Origin: a bacterium
GTDB taxonomy: Bacteria; Patescibacteria; ABY1; JACQRZ01
DNA length: 64,000 nt
Reading direction: 5' to 3'
Assembly: GCA_030688365.1 (NCBI GenBank)
Contig: JAUYIE010000003.1
Location: 1-64,000, forward strand
Under the pieces are notes generated by a model. That model was not told the origin of the DNA, made no database searches, and saw nothing but the letters and a program-made list of their open reading frames with translations. Positions 18,045-28,341 of the stretch are shown here, one piece after another. The number at the start of each line of letters is the position of its first letter. Position 1 is the stretch's first letter. The position numbers were made by a program, and so were the translations under genes.

Positions 18045-19139
18045 TTATACATCGCGCATGGCAAGTCCTATCGCCACAGAAAAACGTGAACCAATACCAG
18101 CAAGCACAGGGCGCAAATCTTCGTCATAATTGACATGAGACCAAGGATCAGCAACCACTACTCTCATATCAAGGGCTTTCGCAAGATAAGATGCAACGTT
18201 GGGCATCATTGCAGAACCACCGGTAAGAATAATCTTTTCAATACTACCAAGTGATGTGTCTATAGTCATCACCTCCCCTTCCTTATAGAGACCCAGTGTA
18301 TATCGTATTTCGTGAATGATTGGCTCAAGTGCTCGTTCAACGATTTGGGGTACACCTCCACCACCGGTATTTGCATCAAGTGTTGTGATACCAATATCAC
18401 GTTTTAACTGTTCTGAACGTTTGTCACTAATATTCAAACTATTTACGATGGATCGTGTGATTGCATTGCCTCCTTGTTCAATACTACGTGACAAAAACGG
18501 AACGCCTTTTTGCACAATAATCAGATCAGTGGTGGCAGCACCTATTTCTACAATCATAATTTCTCCGGGATCGTCCGCCACCAACGACCGCGCAAGGGCA
18601 AAAGTTTCAGTTTCTAGTCCAGCCAATGTTAGACCGGCTTCTTGAAAAATCTGTGTATATCGCTTCACAAGATCTTTTGGTGCACCTGTGATAAGTACTT
18701 TGAGGGGTTCAGACGACTCTTCACCTTTTTTAGGGCGAACTTTTGGATCCGGTGGATTTAAAATTTCAGAATCCAACACAATATCTTCAAGCGGAAGCGG
18801 AATAATTTTTTTTGCTTCCCATTGAATTGCAGAGTTAAGCTCGTCTTTTGACATTGCCGGAACACTAATAATGGAAGTAAATACCGCATAGGAAGGTAAT
18901 GCGGCGACTGCCACATTACTGGTAAATTTTGTTGATTCCTTGATACGCATAATTTGTTTTGCCAAATACGATTCATCAGCTTTGGCACTCACCGTCCCTT
19001 CACGGCCAAGTCCTTCCACAAATCCATAAGTAGATAAATAAAATCTTCCTTCTCGATGAGAAAGTTCTATCATTTTAATACTGGACGTCCCGATATCAAC
19101 GCCAATAATATTTTTTAATTTTTTTTGAAACAGCGGCAT
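18045..19139 (-). CDS. pilM: Type IV pilus actin-like ATPase
   Basis: A 364-residue PilM with the actin/FtsA-like nucleotide fold: phosphate-1 motif GVDIGTSSIKMIEL (about 13-26), a second phosphate loop around IMVEIGAATTDL and an adenosine motif IILTGGSAMMPNV near 309. PilM is cytoplasmic and binds the PilN N terminus, which is encoded just downstream. It opens the pilM-pilN-pilO-(small)-pilB cluster, with a secreted-protein gene upstream on the same strand. Confidence 0.94.
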   Translation of the reverse strand: MPLFQKKLKNIIGVDIGTSSIKMIELSHREGRFYLSTYGFVEGLGREGTVSAKADESYLAKQIMRIKESTKFTSNVAVAALPSYAVFTSIISVPAMSKDELNSAIQWEAKKIIPLPLEDIVLDSEILNPPDPKVRPKKGEESSEPLKVLITGAPKDLVKRYTQIFQEAGLTLAGLETETFALARSLVADDPGEIMIVEIGAATTDLIIVQKGVPFLSRSIEQGGNAITRSIVNSLNISDKRSEQLKRDIGITTLDANTGGGGVPQIVERALEPIIHEIRYTLGLYKEGEVMTIDTSLGSIEKIILTGGSAMMPNVASYLAKALDMRVVVADPWSHVNYDEDLRPVLAGIGSRFSVAIGLAMRDV

Positions 19140-19217
19140 GGAAGAAAAATATCTTTAGCTCAATTATTATAGCACATTAAAAAATTTATTCTTATAGGGG
19201 ATATCCTCTAGGTTTGT

Positions 19218-21080
19218 TTATTGGAAAATATGACTAGATCGCCAGATCGGTAACGTCTTTGTAAAATCTTCCAAACCAGGTGGTACATTTGTCATCAATC
19301 GTCCATCATCACGAATTGATTCAGCACCAGTATCGTTACCAGTGTATACGCGCTGAAACGTAAAATTTTGTGCCATCATGATACCATCCACCTGAAGAGG
19401 AATATCATACAAACCAAAACTCCCCTCTTGTGGTAATCCCTTAGTATCCAGCGTACCTGGCGTACATTGATTTTGGATATCCAATCCTTCCCCTTTATCA
19501 CCCTGATTGCTTCCACCAAAACCAGTTGTGATCTGTCCTTCGGCAATAAATGCACCGGAGATAAGCGCGGCGTCAGCAGTATTTGACGGCGGTGGCAAAC
19601 AATTATCTATGTAAATATTTCCACCTGTGTAACCTCCCAACCCGTCAGGTCGTTTGATTGCGATCCATGCAACAGATGGTGTACCTTGGACAGATGTAAT
19701 ACCGTTGCGTACATACTCTATAGGGCGATAGATATGAATATCGCCTTGTACCACGACAGTCCCCGCACCAGACGGAGATGATTCAGTCCCGCCCAACACA
19801 TAAAGCACACCTCTATCTTCAGATGAGCCAATATTCAAATCTCCATCCACAAACAAGACAGAATCATTCAATGGTGCGGAAAAATCTTGTGATAATTGTT
19901 CGCTGGAACTCGCACTTACATTGTACCCATACTTATTTTTTCCCGATGGATTTATCGTGGTCAATGCTGCTATATTTATAAACCCCAATTGATTACGATA
20001 ATTATTTTCAACACGTGGCACATCAAATGCCATAATCTGTTCATGTGGAGTTTGTACGTTGTTACTCGGGCCACACGAATCCCCTCCACTCACTCCGCGA
20101 CATTCAGACAGCCATTGGGCTTGTATCGCCCCATTTGAATGAATCAAATATGATGCATTGAACCCGCCATTTAAAACAGGTGGCTTCAACTCATCAGACG
20201 GGGTGTCAAAACCAGTAACTCCATCACCTTTACTATATATATTTCCCCCTTGTGTCTGCAACCACGGCGCAATGATCTCCGTATACCATCTACTTTGGGT
20301 AACTCCGCTGCTAGAATCAATACTTGCCGTTTCACAAATCTCATCTTGACATGTCAATGAAGTGTCAGAGAGTGTCTCATCAACCAACGTCTTACCACTA
20401 AATACAATCCACCCTAAACTTATCGCGTCATTACACCCCGCGCCAGGATTTTCCGGATCCGCAGATACACAACTCCACGCCCATCCGTCAAACTGCTTTG
20501 TGCTGTTATCAAAAGTTGTACCATACACAGGCAGTGCGCCATCAGTGCTAGACAATTTTATCCATCCTGCACTACCTAATTGGATAATCTTCGCCCATCC
20601 AACAAGCGGAGGATTATTACCTAAGGAGTCAATCACGCTCGCATCTGCCGTATCAATATACCCTTCAATGACAGGAGGACTCACTGATCCATAACACTTC
20701 CCATCACTACAGGGCGGTTCTGCTATGTGTGCCGACAATTCAGGGTCATCTTGACATGTACTTCCCCAACATACCCAGCCATATATGGAAGACCATGACC
20801 AGCCGGTTACTTTGTTTGTATTTCTGTTTATTTTTACACCGTAGTTCCCTTCCTTAATTAATTCGTTTGCGACAATACCACGTTGTTTGATCCAACCTGT
20901 TTTTTGATTCCACGCATAACCGCTGACAATGATATAATCATCAACCGTCGGTTCAGCAGCAAGAGTAGAACTACTATTGCTTTGGGTGAACAAAAAAATA
21001 CTTGCACTTAACGTAAGGATAGACAACACTATTGCCATCATTTTATGAGAAATTTTTTCTTGCATTTTTGATATAAACAT
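19218..21080 (-). CDS. Large secreted protein with GWAW/GWI modules
   Basis: A 620-residue protein with a signal peptide or anchor (about 14-42, ending STLAAEP). The first 250 residues contain repeated Trp/Gly modules such as SGYAWNQKTGWI, GWSWSSIYGWVCWG, VGWAKI..GWI and GWAWSCVS..LGWIVFSG, common in surface proteins of Patescibacteria. A later region with 'SVLFVDGDLNIG' and 'GTVVVQGDIHIY' looks like a beta-helix. Several cysteine pairs suggest disulfides. No enzyme motif is visible. It lies upstream of pilM on the same strand and could be a pilus-associated or surface adhesin. Confidence 0.65.
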   Translation of the reverse strand: MFISKMQEKISHKMMAIVLSILTLSASIFLFTQSNSSSTLAAEPTVDDYIIVSGYAWNQKTGWIKQRGIVANELIKEGNYGVKINRNTNKVTGWSWSSIYGWVCWGSTCQDDPELSAHIAEPPCSDGKCYGSVSPPVIEGYIDTADASVIDSLGNNPPLVGWAKIIQLGSAGWIKLSSTDGALPVYGTTFDNSTKQFDGWAWSCVSADPENPGAGCNDAISLGWIVFSGKTLVDETLSDTSLTCQDEICETASIDSSSGVTQSRWYTEIIAPWLQTQGGNIYSKGDGVTGFDTPSDELKPPVLNGGFNASYLIHSNGAIQAQWLSECRGVSGGDSCGPSNNVQTPHEQIMAFDVPRVENNYRNQLGFINIAALTTINPSGKNKYGYNVSASSSEQLSQDFSAPLNDSVLFVDGDLNIGSSEDRGVLYVLGGTESSPSGAGTVVVQGDIHIYRPIEYVRNGITSVQGTPSVAWIAIKRPDGLGGYTGGNIYIDNCLPPPSNTADAALISGAFIAEGQITTGFGGSNQGDKGEGLDIQNQCTPGTLDTKGLPQEGSFGLYDIPLQVDGIMMAQNFTFQRVYTGNDTGAESIRDDGRLMTNVPPGLEDFTKTLPIWRSSHIFQ

Positions 21081-21214
21081 AAAACTTCAAAACAGGGTGG
21101 AAAGTTTACTCAATACAAAGTATACTATAGATAGAAACTTTTTACGATACAATCTCGCTAATAAATCTTTTGAAAAACACCAGATCATCTTGTAATTCAT
21201 CAATATATATGTGG

Positions 21215-21220
21215 TATACT
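21215..21220 (+). promoter_or_regulatory. Candidate -10 element for the propeller gene
   Basis: TATACT lies about 40 bases before the ATG at 21260. A TTGTAA upstream would be spaced 19 bases, longer than optimal. The 179-base gap 21081-21259 holds the divergent start regions and nothing else recognised. Confidence 0.35.
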
Positions 21221-21259
21221 GAATAAAGATTTTGGAACTTAATAGTTTTATACAGCACT

Positions 21260-22474
21260 ATGAAAATCAAACGCATTGCACTCATTATCGGTTTTATACT
21301 CATTGTCCTCTTTTTTGGTTACTTATTATATGTCATGTTTTTTCGTCCTGCTCCTTCCACTACCCCATCGCCTACTACACAAACACCAAATGTCACTCCT
21401 GAATTTCCGGTACCAGGCGCATTTGTACCTCCTCCCACAACGCCAACGACTCCTTCAGAATTTCCCCAAGGTCAGCGACCTATCGCAGAAACAGTGGACA
21501 AGGCCAATGGTGACCCCGTGCAAACCATTGAAATACAATCTGATCGCAATACAGCAATCTCTCCAACCGGTGACGGCACAGTCGTAACCTATGATTTTTT
21601 TGATCAAAAATTTTATCGGATTTCTCCTGACGGTACGCAAGTAGCACTCACTGACCAAGAATTTCCCGGACTTGATTCTGTTGTCTTTTCATCAAATTCT
21701 GATAAGGCAATAATTGAATTTTACGACGGATCCAACATCCTCTATGATTTCAATGCAAAAAAACAAGTTACTCTTCCAAAACATTGGCGCGAATTTTCAT
21801 TTAGTACCACCGGCAGTGAGATCGCGTTCAAGAGTCTTACCGGCGAAGCAGATAGTAATTGGCTTGCCATCGCCAGTGCGGATGGAAGCGCGGGTGAACA
21901 GATTGAGCCACTTGGCAACAACAGTGGATTAGTCGATGTTACATGGTCCCCTTCCAATCAGATCATTGCCACATATCGTGAGGTCGTAGACGGCTTTCAT
22001 CAAAAAATATATTTTCTAGGGAAAAAAGGAGAAAACTTTAAAGCGGCGACCATCAACGGAAGAGGTTTTCAAAGTCAATGGACTCCGGACGGAAAACGTC
22101 TCGTTTATAGTGCATACTCCGGAGATTCTGACCTCAAGCCACTCCTATGGGTCGTTGATGCATTGGGTGACACGATCGGAAACAACCGACGAAATCTCCA
22201 GGTCAATACATGGATAGATAAATGTGCGTTTGTAAGTAATGAATTGATGTACTGTGCCGTACCTTCACGCATGGACAGTGGAGGAGGTGTAGTGCGCAGT
22301 TTGAGTGATAAAGGACCTGATTATATTTACAGTATAAATCTGGATACAGGACAACAAAGAAAAGTGGCCGAACCAAGCGAACCGCATACCATAAGCCAAA
22401 TAGTTATTGAAAATAACAATCTATTTTTTACTGACAAAAATAGCGGTAAATTATACACTATCAAATTAAAATAA
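21260..22474 (+). CDS. Membrane-anchored TolB/PD40-like beta-propeller protein
   Basis: A 404-residue protein with one N-terminal membrane helix (about 6-29), a Pro/Thr-rich linker (about 30-75) and a domain of repeated beta-sheet units. Phrases such as 'TWSPSNQIIATY' and 'QWTPDGKRLVYSAYSGDSD' are typical WD40-like/PD40 blades. It is probably exposed outside the membrane as a binding scaffold. It directly precedes the pilin/CHAP/amidase fusion gene by 9 bases, so the two are likely co-transcribed. Confidence 0.75.
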   Translation: MKIKRIALIIGFILIVLFFGYLLYVMFFRPAPSTTPSPTTQTPNVTPEFPVPGAFVPPPTTPTTPSEFPQGQRPIAETVDKANGDPVQTIEIQSDRNTAISPTGDGTVVTYDFFDQKFYRISPDGTQVALTDQEFPGLDSVVFSSNSDKAIIEFYDGSNILYDFNAKKQVTLPKHWREFSFSTTGSEIAFKSLTGEADSNWLAIASADGSAGEQIEPLGNNSGLVDVTWSPSNQIIATYREVVDGFHQKIYFLGKKGENFKAATINGRGFQSQWTPDGKRLVYSAYSGDSDLKPLLWVVDALGDTIGNNRRNLQVNTWIDKCAFVSNELMYCAVPSRMDSGGGVVRSLSDKGPDYIYSINLDTGQQRKVAEPSEPHTISQIVIENNNLFFTDKNSGKLYTIKLK

Positions 22475-22483
22475 CGTATACGT

Positions 22484-24184
22484 GTGATACACAAGCATAT
22501 CAACAAATTTTTCTTTATAGTCGGATGTCTTGCATGGTCGTTGATTGGATTTTTTGTATTGATTTCGCCAATGACCACTCTTGCAGCAAATAACAATGAC
22601 CTCATTCTTCAGATACCTGTACCGGATAGCAAAAATCCGAGCAAATATCTGGATACTATTAAACTATGCAATGAGGACGGCTCGCAGTGTAATGGCATAG
22701 CAAATTATTTTGGTGGATTATTTATTTGGCTGGTACGGGCCGTTGCTGTTTTGGCCGCTGTCGTCCTTATGGTAGGTGGGGTAGAGTGGATGACCGCTCG
22801 TGGTAATTCAGGACAAACAGAAAAAGCTCAAAAAACAATTTCAAACGCGATCGTCGGACTCATTTTGACTCTTAGTTCATACATGATTCTTTTTTTAATC
22901 AACCCCGCACTGACACGGTGGGTGCCGTTGAGCTTGGCACCGGTGACTCCCATAACAATCGAAGTAGAACTTGTGCATGGTACTACATTAAATATCGCAG
23001 TAGGAAACGGTAATTGCTCTCCAGAAACGGTAGCGGCCACAGCACAACAATATGCGGAAGCGAAAGCGTGTACCGGTGGATATCACTGTGCATGGTTTGT
23101 ATCAAAAGTTCTCAAAGAAGCGGGCTGTGAGTTTACTGCAAACATTGGGGCACAATCCCTTTTTGATAGCTTAAAACAATCGGGATTTACCGAAGTCCCC
23201 ATTAGTGACAAAAAACCTGGTGATGTAGTTGGTGGATGGTATGGCACAGTCGATAGTTTTACAGGATACACCCATATTGCAATTTACCTTGGTAAAAAAA
23301 ATGGCGTAGATTATTGTGTGCAATCATATGGTACAGGAAATCCATCCTTCGGTGCTCAAAAATGTTCAGGTAATACTACATGCCAAAATATATTTTCCAG
23401 CGACCTCCAAGCGACTACCATGCAATGGGGAGGTACCGCACAATGTGTTGAAAGTCTTGCCTCTTGTAGTTTTGATAAAGCAACGACGAAACTTTTACGT
23501 GCCCCATCGACACCTAACGGAGGGGGTCCTACACCAGCTAACAATGGTACCTCGTCTAGTTTGGTAGAACCAATTGATTTAGCAAAACTACCATATAAAA
23601 ACAAAACATTCAATGGATATACCTATGCAAATTATGGTACGGCAACTAAACATCAAATTATCCTTCACCATACTGCGGGTACAAGCAACACACCTGCATT
23701 TGGAGATGTGCCTGCACCAGGTGGTGTGACAGTCAAAGCTGCTTGCCAATATTGGATAAAAACAAATGGAGATGTTGTTCAACTTGCCAATGATACAGAT
23801 ATCGTTCGTTGTGAATGGGGTGCTAATGTCATGGGCATTGGTATAGAAATAGTTGGTTCAGGTGATGAGGGGGTCGCCTTTACCACTGCACAGATCAATG
23901 CAGCAGCAAAGTTGGTGTATGACCTTTCTAAAAAATATAATATTCCCCTTTCTAATAATGTATCAAAGATGAACACAACCATTGGGGGAGTGTTCAGCCA
24001 TGCGGAAGTCTGCAAAAAATATTGGGATGTTCCAAAAGACACTGCAGGTAACGTGACTTCAGGATACCAAGCGGAACCTAAAATCGATCCACGAGAAATA
24101 AATTTTAGCGCGATTCTAAAAGAAGCAATCCAACTAAATGGTGGGACTGGAACATACATTAATGACCCCAATACTCGTTGTTAA
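22484..24184 (+). CDS. Fusion of pilin-like membrane domain, CHAP/NlpC peptidase and amidase_2
   Basis: A 566-residue protein starting at GTG. Residues 1-35 look like a signal peptide. Residues 77-140 hold two hydrophobic helices with the TrbC/VirB2-like arrangement (GLFIWLVRAVAVLAAVV..; AIVGLILTLSSYMILFL). Residues about 180-330 form a CHAP/NlpC-like cysteine peptidase with candidate Cys202 (YHCAWFVSK) and His264 (THIAIYLG). Residues about 385-545 are an amidase_2 domain with zinc ligands in LHHTAG (His395/396), SHAEVC (His506) and the DP at 535. It would cut peptidoglycan at two bond types while membrane-anchored, perhaps opening the wall for a pilus or secretion channel. Confidence 0.85.
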   Translation: MIHKHINKFFFIVGCLAWSLIGFFVLISPMTTLAANNNDLILQIPVPDSKNPSKYLDTIKLCNEDGSQCNGIANYFGGLFIWLVRAVAVLAAVVLMVGGVEWMTARGNSGQTEKAQKTISNAIVGLILTLSSYMILFLINPALTRWVPLSLAPVTPITIEVELVHGTTLNIAVGNGNCSPETVAATAQQYAEAKACTGGYHCAWFVSKVLKEAGCEFTANIGAQSLFDSLKQSGFTEVPISDKKPGDVVGGWYGTVDSFTGYTHIAIYLGKKNGVDYCVQSYGTGNPSFGAQKCSGNTTCQNIFSSDLQATTMQWGGTAQCVESLASCSFDKATTKLLRAPSTPNGGGPTPANNGTSSSLVEPIDLAKLPYKNKTFNGYTYANYGTATKHQIILHHTAGTSNTPAFGDVPAPGGVTVKAACQYWIKTNGDVVQLANDTDIVRCEWGANVMGIGIEIVGSGDEGVAFTTAQINAAAKLVYDLSKKYNIPLSNNVSKMNTTIGGVFSHAEVCKKYWDVPKDTAGNVTSGYQAEPKIDPREINFSAILKEAIQLNGGTGTYINDPNTRC

Positions 24185-24223
24185 AACTAAAGAGTTGACC
24201 AAAATGTTTGCAATCGGTATTGT

Positions 24224-25570
24224 ATGAGTATGTCCAAACCAACTCTCCTATTTGAATGTTCAACATGCGGTGCGCAGACCCCCAAGTGGGCTGGGCGCTG
24301 TTTTGAATGTGGTGGTTGGGGGACGCTTGGTCAGACTGTTTCTGATGGCACACCCGCAAATCTACCACCAGTACCTTCCGCAAATGCTGTACCATTTTCT
24401 GAAATAGAAAGTAGCGACATACCGCGCATCCCCACACACATCAGTGAACTTGATCAGGTGTTGGGTGGAGGCATCGTCCCGGGTAGTCTTATTCTGATCG
24501 GCGGTGAACCGGGTATTGGCAAAAGCACTCTTCTTCTTCAGATCGCCATACGTCTGGCAGAAAAACAAAATCAGATACTCTACGCATCGGGTGAAGAATC
24601 AGGTCAACAAATAAAAATGCGCCTTGATCGCTTAAGTACCGAACCAAATGTTTCAAAAAAAATTCTGTATATCGGCGAAACAAACACAGAAAAAATCTGT
24701 GCCAGCATTGTTGAACAAAAACCGCGCCTCGCCATCGTAGACTCCATCCAGACAATACGTTCAAATGATGTCCAGTCAGAAGCAGGCAGTATCAACCAAG
24801 TCCGCGCATCCACGATGAAGCTTCTTGAAACTGCAAAGCAACACCATATCCCAATCATCATCGCGGGACACGTCACAAAAGAAGGAATGGTAGCCGGGCC
24901 AAAAATGTTGGAGCACATGGTAGACACTGTGCTCTATCTTGAAGGCGATAACCAATATCATTTTCGACTTTTGAAAACAGTAAAAAATCGTTTTGGATCC
25001 ACAAACGAACTCGGGGTATTTGAAATGACAGAAGAAGGCCTTCGCGAAGTATCCAATCCGTCTGACATATTTCTTTCGTCCAACAAAGAACCAATGCCCG
25101 GCAGTGTTACGTCCGTGATTATGGAAGGTTCACGTGCGTTTCTCGTGCAAGTACAGGCACTGACTTCAAAAACATACTTTGGTTATCCACAACGGCGCGC
25201 AGTCGGTTTTGACACCAATCGTCTTCAGCTTCTCATCGCAGTACTTTCAAAACGACTAGGTCTTAATCTCGGCGATCAAGATATCCATCTCAATATCGTG
25301 GGTGGGTTTAAAATAAACGAGCCGGCGGTGGATTTAGCCGTGTGCGCCGCTATCATGTCGGGATACAAAAATGTCGCACTACCCGCTGATCAAGTTATTT
25401 TCGGCGAAGTGGGACTCAACGGTGAAGTACGCCCCATCTCCCACGCTGACCGACGACTTAAAGAAGCGTCAAAGTTGGGCTTTCAAACAGCCGTTTGTCC
25501 CAAAGCGTCATACGCCAATCCGCCTATCACTGTGCAACAAATACAATCACTCAAAGAATTTGAGATATAA
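24224..25570 (+). CDS. radA: DNA repair protein RadA
   Basis: A 448-residue RadA with all parts: an N-terminal Cys4 zinc finger (Cys12, 15, 26, 29), a RecA-like core with Walker A GGEPGIGKST (93-102), the RadA signature KNRFG, and a C-terminal Lon-protease-like domain without the catalytic dyad. RadA is a hexameric helicase promoting branch migration in recombinational repair and transformation. It converges with recG, which acts on the same intermediates. Confidence 0.96.
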   Translation: MSMSKPTLLFECSTCGAQTPKWAGRCFECGGWGTLGQTVSDGTPANLPPVPSANAVPFSEIESSDIPRIPTHISELDQVLGGGIVPGSLILIGGEPGIGKSTLLLQIAIRLAEKQNQILYASGEESGQQIKMRLDRLSTEPNVSKKILYIGETNTEKICASIVEQKPRLAIVDSIQTIRSNDVQSEAGSINQVRASTMKLLETAKQHHIPIIIAGHVTKEGMVAGPKMLEHMVDTVLYLEGDNQYHFRLLKTVKNRFGSTNELGVFEMTEEGLREVSNPSDIFLSSNKEPMPGSVTSVIMEGSRAFLVQVQALTSKTYFGYPQRRAVGFDTNRLQLLIAVLSKRLGLNLGDQDIHLNIVGGFKINEPAVDLAVCAAIMSGYKNVALPADQVIFGEVGLNGEVRPISHADRRLKEASKLGFQTAVCPKASYANPPITVQQIQSLKEFEI

Positions 25571-25609
25571 CACCATTTTGACGCATGCTAATTATCCGTA
25601 CGCTCTCGT

Positions 25610-27703
25610 TTATTCAAAATGTACTGTTTGCTGAAATGCGATAAGGCGTTTTTTTATTTCAGGATATTTATTGATATCAGACATGATCTCACTCGCAGTA
25701 TCGCGAGACGCTTTAATCAAAAAATGATCAGAAAGTGCATCATGAGACAGTGGAGGCAAACCGGACTGACGTTTCCCATACAAATCCCCCATACCGCGAA
25801 TCTGTAAATCTTTTTCCGCCAACTCAAACCCGTTGTTACTTTCTACTAAAGCACGTAGACGTGATACTTCCTCCTTTTCTTGCGTGGAGGCCAGAAGAAA
25901 ACAATATGATTGTTTGTCTGATCGTCCCACACGTCCACGGAATTGATGCAGTTGTGATAAACCAAAGCGTTCGGCGCCTTCTATCATCATCAATGTCGCG
26001 TTAGGTACATCAACACCCACTTCCACGACAGAAGTTGAAATAAGTACGTCTATCTCACCTTTTTGCATACGCATCATAATATCTTCTTTTTCTTTGGGTC
26101 CAAGTTTGCCGTGCATGACTTCCAAACGTAAGTCGGGAAATATATTTTGTCTCAATTTATCGTACTCTTCTTTAACTGATGTGACACCCAGTACATCCGA
26201 TGGATCAATCAACGGACAAATGACAAACATCTGTTCACCTTTTGCAATATGTTCCCGCACAAAGTTGTATGTCCATCGTCGATATCGCATAGGTACAACT
26301 TTTGTAACAATCGTTTTTCGCCCTTTTGGCATCTGATCTATCAGTGACAAATCCAAATCGCCATACAAAGTCAGGGCAAGGGTACGAGGGATCGGCGTTG
26401 CTGTCATAGACAAAAGATGTGGCATGTCACTGCCTTTATTTTTTTCTTTCAAGAGTTTACGTTGCGTCACTCCGAAACGATGTTGTTCATCAATGACTGC
26501 AAGACCCAGATGGGCAAAAATTACCGATGACTGAATCAGTGCATGAGTACCAATAATCATTTTTACTGTACCCGCGCCAACTTCCTTTAACATCTGTGGA
26601 CGTTTTATGGGTTTGACTTCCATTTCTTGTGTTGTTTCGTTCCACACTGCAAGGCGACAATCTCCTGATGTCCACAATCCCACAGTGTATGTACTACCTA
26701 CCCGATAACTTTTGAGCCATGATAAAAAATGTTGGCGCGCCAAGATTTCCGTCGGTGCAAGAAGTGCTACTTGATATCCCGCATGCATCACTGTGCTTGC
26801 CGCAATCGCAGCCACCGCCGTCTTACCTGATCCGACATCACCTTCCAACAATCGGTTCATGGGTTGTGAACGTTCCATATCTTTTATGAGATCCCATAGC
26901 GCTGTCTTTTGTGCCTCAGTCAATTCAAACGATAAAGAATCAATACAGTTTTTCACATATTCTTTATCAAATGGCACCGTTAATGCGTGTAATGAGGCAA
27001 ATTGCTGTTTGCTATATATCTGTGAAAGTTGGACAAGAAGAAGTTCCTCAAAACTAAGCCGGCGTCGCGCTGTTGTTACTTTTTCAAGATCCACAGGCGC
27101 ATGAATGATTTCCAATGAATGTGGTAACGCCATCAGACTATTTTTTTTCAAAATATGCTCTGGTATCCATTCGTGAATATCACCGCCACACTGTTGGAAT
27201 GCTTGATGAATAAGAAACTGTAACTGTCTTTGTGTCAGTCCCTCGGTGGTTGGATATACCGGCACAAGACTTTCAGGATCACTCTCATGTCCGGGCGCGA
27301 TCTTCTTATACGTCGGGCTTACCATTTGTAATGAAAAATAATTGTCGTTTGTTTTGCCCGACAGACGAACATAATCCCCCACTAATAACGTCTTTGTCAG
27401 ATACGGTTGATTGAACCATACGACATTGACGTGCCCGCTCTCATCTCCGATAAGCATTTCAGTTACTGTTTTTTTACTACGCGGTGAACGTCGATTGTTT
27501 ATCAGCTGTACTTGTCCATGGATACTACCCTGCATCCCTGGTTTGAGATCGCCGATCGCAATGACATTGGTATAATCCTCAAAACGAAATGGAGTATAAA
27601 AAAGGAGATCACGGCATGTTTCAATACCAAGACGGCTTAGTCGTTTTGATAAGCCCTTAGCAACCTTTCCCAACGATGACACGGGTGATTCAAGGGACAC
27701 CAT
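25610..27703 (-). CDS. recG: ATP-dependent DNA helicase RecG
   Basis: A 697-residue RecG of normal length. The N-terminal wedge/OB domain lies around 50-160. Helicase motif I is EGDVGSGKTAVA, motif II VIDEQHRFG and motif III SMTATPIPRT. Motif VI is QFRGRVGRSDKQSYCFL. RecG reverses stalled forks and migrates Holliday junctions. It begins 11 bases downstream of the NTPase gene on the same strand. Confidence 0.97.
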   Translation of the reverse strand: MVSLESPVSSLGKVAKGLSKRLSRLGIETCRDLLFYTPFRFEDYTNVIAIGDLKPGMQGSIHGQVQLINNRRSPRSKKTVTEMLIGDESGHVNVVWFNQPYLTKTLLVGDYVRLSGKTNDNYFSLQMVSPTYKKIAPGHESDPESLVPVYPTTEGLTQRQLQFLIHQAFQQCGGDIHEWIPEHILKKNSLMALPHSLEIIHAPVDLEKVTTARRRLSFEELLLVQLSQIYSKQQFASLHALTVPFDKEYVKNCIDSLSFELTEAQKTALWDLIKDMERSQPMNRLLEGDVGSGKTAVAAIAASTVMHAGYQVALLAPTEILARQHFLSWLKSYRVGSTYTVGLWTSGDCRLAVWNETTQEMEVKPIKRPQMLKEVGAGTVKMIIGTHALIQSSVIFAHLGLAVIDEQHRFGVTQRKLLKEKNKGSDMPHLLSMTATPIPRTLALTLYGDLDLSLIDQMPKGRKTIVTKVVPMRYRRWTYNFVREHIAKGEQMFVICPLIDPSDVLGVTSVKEEYDKLRQNIFPDLRLEVMHGKLGPKEKEDIMMRMQKGEIDVLISTSVVEVGVDVPNATLMMIEGAERFGLSQLHQFRGRVGRSDKQSYCFLLASTQEKEEVSRLRALVESNNGFELAEKDLQIRGMGDLYGKRQSGLPPLSHDALSDHFLIKASRDTASEIMSDINKYPEIKKRLIAFQQTVHFE

Positions 27704-27714
27704 ATAATGATTAC

Positions 27715-28239
27715 CTAATACAAACGTTCATTTTGAAATGGTATAAGCGCCAACACGACTGTTTCTGTATAATAATCAGTACGCGTAATGACATCGCCGG
27801 TCAAAATACCCACCGCGCCATTATCTTGTTTGGAATTTGACCGTTGAAACACAATATCATTCGCATCACCCAGCTCCTTGCCTTGCTGGACAAGCTCCAT
27901 GACTTTTTTTGGAATAAAAAATGAACTGGATCGTGCTTTGCCCGTGTGAGTCCGTGACATGATAACTATCCACGCGAATGCCATCATATCATCTTCTAAG
28001 ACCTCCAATCCACCCTCTATGCCGACCCAATAATGGGCATCCGGCATTTCTTTTCGTGCGTTTGCCACCCTCCCAAATGCACCAGTACGAGTTTCGTCTC
28101 CTATTGGCTGATGGCTCACACCTGATAGTACGGAGACACCGACATATTCAAACTCTTCGTCAGTAAACATTTTAGCAAACCCTTGTTTTACGGCGGTTAT
28201 CTTTACCGGATTTTGTGAAGCGATAACAACTTTTTGCAT
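27715..28239 (-). CDS. Inosine/xanthosine triphosphatase, YjjX-like
   Basis: About 174 residues from the ATG at 28239, where the conserved MQKVVIASQNPVK begins; an upstream in-frame ATG would add ten residues. It matches the NTPase/DUF84 family: SQNPVK near 7-12, GDETRTGAFGRVANA near 60, and YWVGIEGGLE near 83. Family members hydrolyse non-canonical purine triphosphates to keep the nucleotide pool clean. It lies just upstream of recG, a sensible repair pairing. Confidence 0.85.
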   Translation of the reverse strand: MQKVVIASQNPVKITAVKQGFAKMFTDEEFEYVGVSVLSGVSHQPIGDETRTGAFGRVANARKEMPDAHYWVGIEGGLEVLEDDMMAFAWIVIMSRTHTGKARSSSFFIPKKVMELVQQGKELGDANDIVFQRSNSKQDNGAVGILTGDVITRTDYYTETVVLALIPFQNERLY

Positions 28240-28341
28240 AGATAGTATGTATATATTAAAATGACTCACATACTACCGTATAGTACGATAATCGTGCGAT
28301 ACTGGCAACTAGATATAAAATGGTACCCAGTCCGTGTCTTT

